From NCBI GenBank assembly GCA_045627045.1, contig JAZQMY010000033.1:59827-123826 (forward strand): a stretch of DNA of 64,000 nucleotides. Direction: 5' to 3'. A program made the position numbers and the translations under genes. Below are positions 25,023 to 33,020 of the stretch, in pieces (positions within the stretch are counted from its first letter, which is position 1; each line of letters opens with the position of its first letter). The notes beneath the pieces are model-generated. The model was not told the DNA's origin. It ran no database searches and saw only the letters and a program-made list of their open reading frames with translations. Source of the stretch: SIG351 sp045627045. Its GTDB lineage: Bacteria > Bacillota > Clostridia > HGM11327.

Positions 25023-26282
25023 TCAGCTTATATCTGCACCGACACTTCTGAATGCCGGTATAATGTTTTCATATCCACGCTCGATAAAGTGAGCCTGCCT
25101 TATTGTGGTCGTGCCTTGTGCACAAAGCCCTGCGATTACAAGTGCCGCATTGCATCTGAGGTCTGTTCCGTATATTTCCGCTCCGTAAAGAGAGGGAACA
25201 CCCTTGATCACGGCAGAATTCTTCATATCGTCGGGGATTATGATATGAATATCCGCGCCGAGAGCACACAGGGAATAAGCGGCTTTGAACCTGTTTTCGT
25301 AAATGTTTTCCTTGATGACGGATGTGCCGTCGGCTTTTGAGAGAAATGCCATCAGCTGAGGCTGAAGATCTGTCGGAAAGCCCGGAAACGGCGCCGTAGA
25401 TACGATATCTGTCGCTTTGTATTTTCCCGTGGATGTGACTCTGATGCCGAGAGTATCCGGCAGGAGCTTAATTCCGCAGGCCTCAAGAATACCGTTAAGA
25501 GAGTTGTTGTGCCTGATGACTGCGTTCTTTACGAGGACGTCTCCGCCGGCAGCAGCCGCTGCAAGCATATATGTTCCTGCGACGATCCTGTCCGGGATTA
25601 CGGAATAGCTTGTTCCGTGGTATTTCTTTTTGCCCTCGATAATGACGGTTCCTGTGCCTGCACCGCTGATGCTTCCACCCATTGAATTGATAAAATTCTG
25701 AAGAGCTTCTATTTCAGGCTCACGGGCGGCGTTTTCGATGATCGTTGTTCCTGAAGCCATTGATGCGGCGAGGATAATGTTTTCTGTGGTGCCTACGCTC
25801 GGGAACGGAAGCACGATTTCGGTTCCCGTGATTTTTTCGGCATTGCAGCACCAGCAGTCGCCGTCATAATCAATGGAAATTCCCATTTTCATAAAAGCTG
25901 ACAGATGCATATCTATAGGTCTTGAGCCTATGTCGCATCCGCCTGTTTCGGCAAGCCTTGCTTTTTTTAGCCTTGCAAGAACTGCACCGAGAAGTATTAC
26001 CGATGAACGGATCTTGCCTACGTGCGAGTCTGATATTTCGCAGTTTGCAAGCCCGGAGCTGTCGATAATAAGAGTATTGCTTTCCCGACGGGATTTTACA
26101 CCGAGATCACTCATTATGAAGAGCATATCATCAATATCGGTGATCATAGGTGCGTTATGTATTATAACTTCCTCGTCCGTGAGCAAACAAGCGGCAAGCA
26201 CAGGAAGAACGGCGTTTTTTGAACCGCCGACTGTGAGCTCGCCGTAGAGCGGAGTACCGCCATTGATAGTCAAAGTGTCCAT
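25023..26282 (-). CDS. murA: UDP-N-acetylglucosamine 1-carboxyvinyltransferase MurA
   Basis: The 419-aa protein is a full-length EPSP-synthase-fold enzyme with GGSKNAVLPVLAA at the start and the catalytic C116 in TGGCDIGSRP. It transfers enolpyruvate from PEP to UDP-GlcNAc, the first step of peptidoglycan precursor synthesis. Cys116 is intact, so the natural fosfomycin-resistance substitution (Asp) is absent. It is placed between ftsW and ftsQ in the dcw cluster. Confidence 0.96.
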   Translation of the reverse strand: MDTLTINGGTPLYGELTVGGSKNAVLPVLAACLLTDEEVIIHNAPMITDIDDMLFIMSDLGVKSRRESNTLIIDSSGLANCEISDSHVGKIRSSVILLGAVLARLKKARLAETGGCDIGSRPIDMHLSAFMKMGISIDYDGDCWCCNAEKITGTEIVLPFPSVGTTENIILAASMASGTTIIENAAREPEIEALQNFINSMGGSISGAGTGTVIIEGKKKYHGTSYSVIPDRIVAGTYMLAAAAAGGDVLVKNAVIRHNNSLNGILEACGIKLLPDTLGIRVTSTGKYKATDIVSTAPFPGFPTDLQPQLMAFLSKADGTSVIKENIYENRFKAAYSLCALGADIHIIIPDDMKNSAVIKGVPSLYGAEIYGTDLRCNAALVIAGLCAQGTTTIRQAHFIERGYENIIPAFRSVGADIS

Positions 26283-26356
26283 ACCATACCTCGATTCTGT
26301 TTTTTATTGTTATTCTTATATAACAAATTATTACAGAACAGGAAATATGGTTACAA

Positions 26357-27553
26357 TTATTTGTTGGTCCAGCTGCTGTTCTTGGAAAGCGTTATTTTCT
26401 TCTGCCTTCTCGGAGCGGGATGCTCTGTGTAGGACGAGAGATTCAGAAGAATTCCTATCGAAGCAAGCATAATGATGAGCGATGTTCCGCCGTAGCTGAT
26501 GAACGGAAGCGGAATACCCGTAGGAGGTATCGCTCCGAGAACAACGCACAGGTTGATTATAGTCTGTATTCCTATCATACTCACGATGCCTGTGGCAAGA
26601 AGTGAATTGTAGGGATCTTTTGATTGCTGTGCAATAACGATTCCTCTCCAGATGAGAAGAATGAAGCCAAGAAAGAGGACAACACATCCGATGAAGCCTA
26701 TTTCTTCGGAAATAATGGCAAAAATAAAGTCACTCTCTGCAAAAGGAATATAGAGATATTTCTGAATACTCTGACCGATGCCGACACCTGTCAGACCGCC
26801 TGCACCTACAGCATAGAGAGATTCGATGAGCTGATAGCCTCCTCCGAGAGGATCAGACCACGGATCCCAGAAGGCACGAAGTCTTTCAAGTCTGTACGGT
26901 GCGGAAATCATAAGCACGACTGCACCTGCAACTGCGCCGCCCATGAATACGGCAAGATATCCCCAATGGAGACCTGCAGCAAAAAGCATTGCAAGAGCAA
27001 TAGCCGCAACACAGACAGTTGTTGAGAGGTTAGGCTGCTTCATGATGAGCAGGCAAACGATACCCGTAAGCATAAGTGCAAGAATTACATATCTGAATTC
27101 CTGAATTCTGTTTTTGTCTTTTCTTTTGCGCTTGGATGCATTTTTCAGCTTTTCTTCAGGTGTGACGGTTTTCTTGGAGAAGAGATCCGCCATTACGAGA
27201 ATAACGCCAAGCTTTGCGAAGTCGGACGGCTGAATACTGAGTCCGGCTATGTTGATCCATCTCTTTGCGCCGAGCACCTCCGGACCGGCAACCAGAACGA
27301 TCACAAGAAGAGCAAGACTGATTATGTACAGTCCGAATCCGAACTTTTTGATAGCTCCGAGCGGTACGAACCAAAAGAAGAACATGGCAGCCGCTCCTAC
27401 TATGGCATTTATCAGCTGCTTGCGGGCATAGTAATAAGGCCCGAGCGTATCCATAGTTGAATAGTAGCTTGCGCTCTGTATCATTATTATTCCGAATGCT
27501 GTCAATGCGACAGCGATGATCAGTACCCAATAGTCGGGAGAATGCTTTTTCAC
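26357..27553 (-). CDS. ftsW: SEDS-family lipid II polymerase FtsW (SpoVE-like)
   Basis: The start is GTG at 27553 after a strong GGAGG. The 398-aa protein has about ten membrane segments and the SEDS signatures AKRWINIAGLSIQPSDFAKL and GIPLPFISYGGTS. It also has an unusual basic cytoplasmic loop (KKTVTPEEKLKNASKRKRKDK) between early segments. It polymerises glycan strands with its partner PBP, encoded in the same cluster. FtsW and SpoVE cannot be told apart from sequence alone. Confidence 0.93.
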   Translation of the reverse strand: MKKHSPDYWVLIIAVALTAFGIIMIQSASYYSTMDTLGPYYYARKQLINAIVGAAAMFFFWFVPLGAIKKFGFGLYIISLALLVIVLVAGPEVLGAKRWINIAGLSIQPSDFAKLGVILVMADLFSKKTVTPEEKLKNASKRKRKDKNRIQEFRYVILALMLTGIVCLLIMKQPNLSTTVCVAAIALAMLFAAGLHWGYLAVFMGGAVAGAVVLMISAPYRLERLRAFWDPWSDPLGGGYQLIESLYAVGAGGLTGVGIGQSIQKYLYIPFAESDFIFAIISEEIGFIGCVVLFLGFILLIWRGIVIAQQSKDPYNSLLATGIVSMIGIQTIINLCVVLGAIPPTGIPLPFISYGGTSLIIMLASIGILLNLSSYTEHPAPRRQKKITLSKNSSWTNK

Positions 27554-27593
27554 GAAAAACCTCCGGAGCTTGACTTCAATTTATATTATACAA

Positions 27594-28940
27594 TTATTTC
27601 TGATTTTTTGCAATTATTTCTTTGACTTTTTCCTTGAAAATTACGCCTCTTTGCTCGTAATTATCGAACATATCCCAGCTTGCGCAGGCAGGTGAGAGGA
27701 GAACGTTATCTCCCGGTTCTGCGGCGGCAAATGCCTTTTCGATGGCTTCGTCAAATGTTGTGCAGTACGTGATGTTTGTGTAGCCGTACTTTTCGGCCGT
27801 TCTGAGAATGAGAGGAGCGGTTTCGCCGATAACGGTTATTGCTCTTATTTTATCGTCGATTACGTCGAAGAGCTCATCAAAGGCAAATCCCTTGTCATAT
27901 CCGCCGAGGATGAGAGTTGTGGGGGAGGGCATTGCCTCGATCGCCTTGATTGTCGAATCGCAGTTTGTTCCCTTTGAATCGTTATAAAATCTGATGCCGT
28001 TGACTTCACCTGAATATTCGATTCTGTGCTCAACGCCCATGAAAGAGATAAGAGTTTTTCTGATGGACTCGGTTGATGCTCCGTAAAGACTTGAGAGAAG
28101 AGCAGCGGCAAGAGCGTTCTCGATGTTGTGAGTGCCGAGAATATTAAGCTCGCTTACGCGGCAGATGTTTTCTTTTGCTCCGTGAGTATTCAGAACGAGC
28201 ATATCTCCTTCAAGCCATGCACCGAAGCCGAGTGCTTTTTTGGTGCTGAAATAAACGGCTTTGTTATTTCCGACTTCCATTTCGGCTGTGGTTTCGTTGT
28301 CTGCGTTGAGAACGACGTATTTTCCACTCATATTCCTGAAGACAGTCTTTTTCGCCTCAATGTATGCCTCAAGTGAACCGTGACGTGAGAGATGGTCAGG
28401 TGTGACGTTGAGAATAGCCGATATTTCGGGTGTAAAGTTGATTACGGATTCAAGCTGATAGCTTGAGATTTCGGCGACAACGGCACTGTTTTCCCTGATG
28501 TTGTCGACTTCTCCGATAAATACGTTTCCGATATTGCCTACAACGAATGTATCAAACTCGTTTTTGAGTATTTCCCCTGTGAGGGTAGTGGTGGTGGTTT
28601 TGCCGTTTGTGCCTGTGATGGCAATGATCTTTCCTTTGCAGAGATTGTATGCAAATTCGATTTCACCTATTGTTGATATACCTCTTCTTTTTGATTCCTC
28701 AATGAAATCAAGCTTTGTAGGTACTCCGGGGCTCAGGATCATTTCATCTGTCTCGTCGAGACGGCTGATGTCAAAATTACCTGAAATGATTTCTATCCTT
28801 CCTTCGAACTGTCCGATGACTTCGGCAGACGGCTTTTTATCATATGCAATTACTTTTGCACCGTGTGAATGTATATACTCAGCAAGAGCAACACCGCTTT
28901 TGCCGAGACCGATTACCATATATGTTTTTGATGTATCCAT
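27594..28940 (-). CDS. murD: UDP-N-acetylmuramoylalanine--D-glutamate ligase MurD
   Basis: The 448-aa Mur ligase has a Rossmann-like N-terminal domain (GLGKSGVALAEY), the ATP loop ITGTNGKTTTT (about residues 108-118), the central HLSRHGSLEAY region and a C-terminal domain with LSPACASWDMFDNYEQRG. It adds D-glutamate to UDP-MurNAc-L-Ala in the cytoplasm. It is placed between mraY and ftsW, the usual order. Confidence 0.96.
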   Translation of the reverse strand: MDTSKTYMVIGLGKSGVALAEYIHSHGAKVIAYDKKPSAEVIGQFEGRIEIISGNFDISRLDETDEMILSPGVPTKLDFIEESKRRGISTIGEIEFAYNLCKGKIIAITGTNGKTTTTTLTGEILKNEFDTFVVGNIGNVFIGEVDNIRENSAVVAEISSYQLESVINFTPEISAILNVTPDHLSRHGSLEAYIEAKKTVFRNMSGKYVVLNADNETTAEMEVGNNKAVYFSTKKALGFGAWLEGDMLVLNTHGAKENICRVSELNILGTHNIENALAAALLSSLYGASTESIRKTLISFMGVEHRIEYSGEVNGIRFYNDSKGTNCDSTIKAIEAMPSPTTLILGGYDKGFAFDELFDVIDDKIRAITVIGETAPLILRTAEKYGYTNITYCTTFDEAIEKAFAAAEPGDNVLLSPACASWDMFDNYEQRGVIFKEKVKEIIAKNQK

Positions 28941-28964
28941 ATTTTATCTTCTTTCAGATATATT

Positions 28965-29975
28965 TTATTTTATTAGCGGTAGTATTGAAATAATAGCGAG
29001 GAGGGAAAGGAATCCCTGAATGACCGTAAACATTGTCACGACCTGAGTTTCACTCATTCCGCAAAGCTCAAAGTGATGATGAATAGGCGCCATCTTGAAT
29101 ACACGCTTTTTTCTGATTTTGTAGCTTGATACCTGAATGATATCGGAAAGGCTCTCGATGAGATAGATTCCTCCTGAAATGATGAGCAGGAAAGGCATCT
29201 TCATGATCATGCAGATAGCTGCTATTGCACCGCCTATGCCCATTGCACCGCAGTCGCCCATAAATACCTTTGCAGGATTTGAGTTGAACATGAGGAAGCC
29301 CATGCATCCGCCCATAACGAGTCCGCAGTACATGAGAAGGTTCTTCATGTTGACGAGCATATAGGATGATTCTTCAAATACTCCGAATGAGATGAGAAGG
29401 AAGAGTATAGCTCCGAGACCGCAGGCAGAAACGAGAGTAACGCTTGAAAGAAGCCCGTCAATTCCGTCGGTGAGGTTTGTGCTGTTGACAACTGCGACCA
29501 TAACAAATATATTGAGAGGTATGTACCAGATGCCGAGATTGACTGTGATATCCGTAAACGGAATATAAACTTCGCTGCCGATGAAAGGACAGTGGTAGCA
29601 GAATATGGCAAAGATAAGTGCAAGACCGAACTGACCGACGATTTTCTGATACGGCTTGAGTCCGAGACTGCGCTTTTTTACGATTTTTATATCATCGTCA
29701 ATGAAGCCTACTGCGGCATAGCCGAGTGTGGCAAGCACACAGGCAAGAATGAAGTCATAGCTTCCTCTGCAAAGCACGAATGCCATTATTGTTATCGGAA
29801 TTATGAATATAATGCCGCCCATAGTCGGAGTACCTGTTTTTTTCAGGTGAGACTGCGGTCCGTCGTCACGTTCTGTCTGACCGAATTTGTGTTTTCTGAG
29901 TATCGGGATAAAAAACTTGCCGCAGATGAGTGTGAGTATAAATACCGACAGCATTGCTATACCGAAAATTTGCAT
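28965..29975 (-). CDS. mraY: Phospho-N-acetylmuramoyl-pentapeptide transferase MraY
   Basis: The 336-aa protein has ten predicted membrane segments. It shows GTPTMGGI, GFIDDDIKI with the catalytic aspartates, STNLTDGIDGL, GDCGAMGIGG and APIHHHFE, all standard MraY motifs. It transfers phospho-MurNAc-pentapeptide to undecaprenyl phosphate to give lipid I. It lies between murF and murD. Confidence 0.97.
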   Translation of the reverse strand: MQIFGIAMLSVFILTLICGKFFIPILRKHKFGQTERDDGPQSHLKKTGTPTMGGIIFIIPITIMAFVLCRGSYDFILACVLATLGYAAVGFIDDDIKIVKKRSLGLKPYQKIVGQFGLALIFAIFCYHCPFIGSEVYIPFTDITVNLGIWYIPLNIFVMVAVVNSTNLTDGIDGLLSSVTLVSACGLGAILFLLISFGVFEESSYMLVNMKNLLMYCGLVMGGCMGFLMFNSNPAKVFMGDCGAMGIGGAIAAICMIMKMPFLLIISGGIYLIESLSDIIQVSSYKIRKKRVFKMAPIHHHFELCGMSETQVVTMFTVIQGFLSLLAIISILPLIK

Positions 29976-30035
29976 TTATTTTTTCCATTATTCCTGTTTG
30001 AGGAATCCCTTTCAATGAGTGTAATTTATAACCTG

Positions 30036-31427
30036 TTAATTATATCTCTTTTTTAACAAATAATCAACTATTTCTTCCATTTTCATTCCTCTTGAACCTT
30101 TTACAAGGAATGTATCCGTGCTTGTAAAGTCAAATGCGGAGAGAAATTCAATGGCTTCCTTATTTGTCAGTACGGAGTGTATATTCTTATAGGGAAGACC
30201 GGATGCGGCACCTGAAGCAGTGAACTGTGCCATATCGCCTCTTGTCAGTACAAAGTCAGCGGATGCCGCGGCGGCAACGCCTATTTCTCTGTGAGCCTCC
30301 TCGGAGAATGAGCCCTGCTCGAGCATGTCACCGAGAATGGCAATCTTTCTGCCCTTTGCTATCTCGTTCAGAACCCTGAGGGAAGCCTTGACTGCCTGAG
30401 GATTGGAATTGTAAACGTCGCTTATTACGGTAACGCCGTCGGGACATCTGAAAACCTTCATCCGCATATCGTCAGGGAAGAAGTTTTTGAGTGCCGACGC
30501 ACATTTTTCAAGCGGTATGCCGTCTGCGATTCCTGCGGCAACGGCGGCAAGTGCGTTGTAAACGTTGTGAATGCCGAGAGTGTGGATCATTGCGTGCGCC
30601 GTCTGGTCTCCATAGGTGATATCAAATTCGGTGATGAAGTATTCGTCCTCTGTGAATGTGCCTATGTTTGATGCAAAAACGTCTGCTTTGTTGTTGATGC
30701 CGTAAGTCAGCTTTCTTGAGATAAAGGATTTATCGTCAATTACCTTTGCGAGCATATCGTCATCGGCATTTATAATGATTGCGCCGCCGGGCTTTACTGC
30801 ACGGAAGATATCGCATTTTTCGTTTGCGATTGCTTCTCTTGAGCCGAAGAATTCAATGTGGCTTGTTCCGATATTGGTGATAACGGCAATGTCCGGAGCG
30901 GCAACTCCAGCCATAGTGGCAATTTCACCCTTGTGACCTGTTCCCATCTCGAATACTGCGGCTTTGTTTGTGTATGAAAGTCTTGTGACGGTGAGCGGAA
31001 GTCCGATAACACTGTTATAGTTGCCTTCGGTCTTGAGCGTATCATATTCTGAAGAGAAGACCTGATAAAGCATTTCTTTGGTCGTGGTCTTTCCGCAGCT
31101 GCCTGTAACGGCAACTGTCTTCGGAGAGATCTCTGCAAGATAGAATCTTGCGATAGAACGGAGTGCCTCCTCTGTTGATTCAACGAGGATAACCGGTATG
31201 GGAGATTCCTCGACAGGATGGCTGATGAGCGCACATACAGCACCGTTTTCGGCGGCTCCCGGAATAAAATTGTGTCCGTCCACCTTTGCACCGATTATTG
31301 CAACATAAATATCGCCGTTTTTTACTCTCCTTGAATCTGTCTGTGCACCGAGAACGGGAAAATCCTCTTTACAGTCGGTTTTTCCGCCGGTTATTTCAAC
31401 TATTTTCTGAAAATTCATAAGTTCCAT
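30036..31427 (-). CDS. murF: UDP-MurNAc-tripeptide--D-Ala-D-Ala ligase MurF
   Basis: The ATG at 31427, four bases after the murE stop codon, gives a 463-aa protein of normal length. It has the ATP loop VTGSCGKTTTKEM, NIGTSHIEFFGSREAI, SDVYNSNPQAVKASL and a C-terminal LVKGSRGMKMEEIV. It adds D-Ala-D-Ala to the UDP-MurNAc-tripeptide. The tight spacing suggests translational coupling with murE. Confidence 0.95.
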   Translation of the reverse strand: MELMNFQKIVEITGGKTDCKEDFPVLGAQTDSRRVKNGDIYVAIIGAKVDGHNFIPGAAENGAVCALISHPVEESPIPVILVESTEEALRSIARFYLAEISPKTVAVTGSCGKTTTKEMLYQVFSSEYDTLKTEGNYNSVIGLPLTVTRLSYTNKAAVFEMGTGHKGEIATMAGVAAPDIAVITNIGTSHIEFFGSREAIANEKCDIFRAVKPGGAIIINADDDMLAKVIDDKSFISRKLTYGINNKADVFASNIGTFTEDEYFITEFDITYGDQTAHAMIHTLGIHNVYNALAAVAAGIADGIPLEKCASALKNFFPDDMRMKVFRCPDGVTVISDVYNSNPQAVKASLRVLNEIAKGRKIAILGDMLEQGSFSEEAHREIGVAAAASADFVLTRGDMAQFTASGAASGLPYKNIHSVLTNKEAIEFLSAFDFTSTDTFLVKGSRGMKMEEIVDYLLKKRYN

Positions 31428-31431
31428 AAAG

Positions 31432-32925
31432 TTATTCTGAAGCCGGATCGTTGATATCATCAAGCACCGAAAGAACGATACTCCTGTCGTCTGATGGATA
31501 CTTAATGCCTCCGATTTGCTGGTATGCTTCGTGCCCCTTTCCCATAATTATTACCGTATCGTCTGTGTCTGCACAACGTATGGCGTGTTCAATGGCTTTC
31601 TCTCTGTTGATTACTATATTGTAAAAGCATTGCTTGCATTCAAGACCCGAAACAATTTCGTTTGCAATGCATATTTCATTCTCACTTCTCGGGTTATCGG
31701 ATGTGATAACCGTGTAATCGGATAATTCAGCTGAGATTTCTCCCATCTTACTGCGTTTTTCTTTTTCTCTGTCACCGCCGCATCCGAATACCGAAATCAG
31801 TCTGCCTTTTGTGAATTCCCTTGCCGTCTGGATTACGTTTTTTATTCCGTCGGGAGTATGTGCATAATCAATTATGACAAGCGGCGCTCCTTTTCTGATT
31901 ATCGGCTCAAATCTTCCGGGGATGGGAGGGGCCGAGGAGAGCGCTTTTGCAACGTCTCCGGCATCAAAGCCGTATTCTGTGCACACAACTGCTGAAGCAA
32001 GGGCGTTGTAAACTGAAAACATTCCCGGCGTTGAGACTGATATTTTAACGGTTCTTTTGTCAGGAGTTATCATATCAAATACGGCACCTGAAAAAGATGA
32101 TCTGACCGACACTGCCCTGTAGTCTGCATCGGCTCCCGTTCCGTATGTAATTACTCTTGACGGAATGTTTTTTATTATTTCTCTTCCGTAGGGATCATCT
32201 GAATTTATCACGGCAGTCTCGCATTGAGAGAAGAGCTTTTCCTTTGCTTTTCTGTATGCGGACATATTTTTATGAAAGTCAAGATGATCCTCGGTAAGGT
32301 TTGTGAATACGCCGAATTTGAATTTCAGCCCGGCAACACGCTTCATTTCGAGTGCGTGAGAAGATACCTCAATTGCCGCAGCTTTGGCATCATTTGCCGC
32401 AAAAGAAGAGAACAGCCCGAAAAGGTCAAGTATATCCGGCGTGGTTCTTTCTGTGGGAAACGTAAGTTCGCCTAGCCTGCCTCCCAGAGTGCCGATTATC
32501 CCCGTCCTGACGGACAGTGAATTCAGAATATGCGCAATGTAATGGGTGGTCGATGTTTTACCGTTTGTTCCCGTTACGCCTATAAGATCAAGCTTTCTGT
32601 CACAATGCGAATAGAATTCCGCAGTGATGAGTGCAAAAGCTTCTCTGACATTATTTACTCTTATGACATAGCATGAGGATGAGACCTTTCTGCAAAGCTC
32701 TTCGCTTGCTTCGGTGAGAATGACTACCGCACCGAGTGCGACCGCATCCTGAATGTATGACACACCATTGTCACGGTAGCCGGGGATGGCAGCAAAAAGA
32801 AAACCTTCCCGAACATTGCGTGAATCACTTGCTATGCCGTTAATTTTTATATTTTTTACGACTTCCGGATATACATAACTGCTGACGCCCTCAAGGGCAT
32901 TGTTGATAAGCTCAAAGAAAAACAT
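31432..32925 (-). CDS. murE: UDP-MurNAc-L-Ala-D-Glu ligase MurE, probably meso-DAP-specific
   Basis: The 497-aa protein has GVTGTNGKTST (116-126), TPDILDL, EVSSHALEMKRV, the NLTEDHLDFH motif and DNPR at 410-413. DNPR is the signature of meso-diaminopimelate-adding MurE; lysine-adding enzymes have a different tetrapeptide there. The cell wall should therefore be of the DAP type. It lies between the penicillin-binding protein and murF. Confidence 0.95.
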   Translation of the reverse strand: MFFFELINNALEGVSSYVYPEVVKNIKINGIASDSRNVREGFLFAAIPGYRDNGVSYIQDAVALGAVVILTEASEELCRKVSSSCYVIRVNNVREAFALITAEFYSHCDRKLDLIGVTGTNGKTSTTHYIAHILNSLSVRTGIIGTLGGRLGELTFPTERTTPDILDLFGLFSSFAANDAKAAAIEVSSHALEMKRVAGLKFKFGVFTNLTEDHLDFHKNMSAYRKAKEKLFSQCETAVINSDDPYGREIIKNIPSRVITYGTGADADYRAVSVRSSFSGAVFDMITPDKRTVKISVSTPGMFSVYNALASAVVCTEYGFDAGDVAKALSSAPPIPGRFEPIIRKGAPLVIIDYAHTPDGIKNVIQTAREFTKGRLISVFGCGGDREKEKRSKMGEISAELSDYTVITSDNPRSENEICIANEIVSGLECKQCFYNIVINREKAIEHAIRCADTDDTVIIMGKGHEAYQQIGGIKYPSDDRSIVLSVLDDINDPASE

Positions 32926-33020
32926 TGCAATCTCCGTTTCTGACTATTTGGTTCCCTTGAAAATGCTTTTCTTTTGTTTATATCTGTCTTGTATATTTTA
33001 CGCTCGAAAATCAGTATTGA

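Noticed and set aside
25023..26282. Possible natural fosfomycin resistance of MurA.
   Set aside because: The catalytic cysteine (C116) is present, so the resistant Asp form is not encoded.
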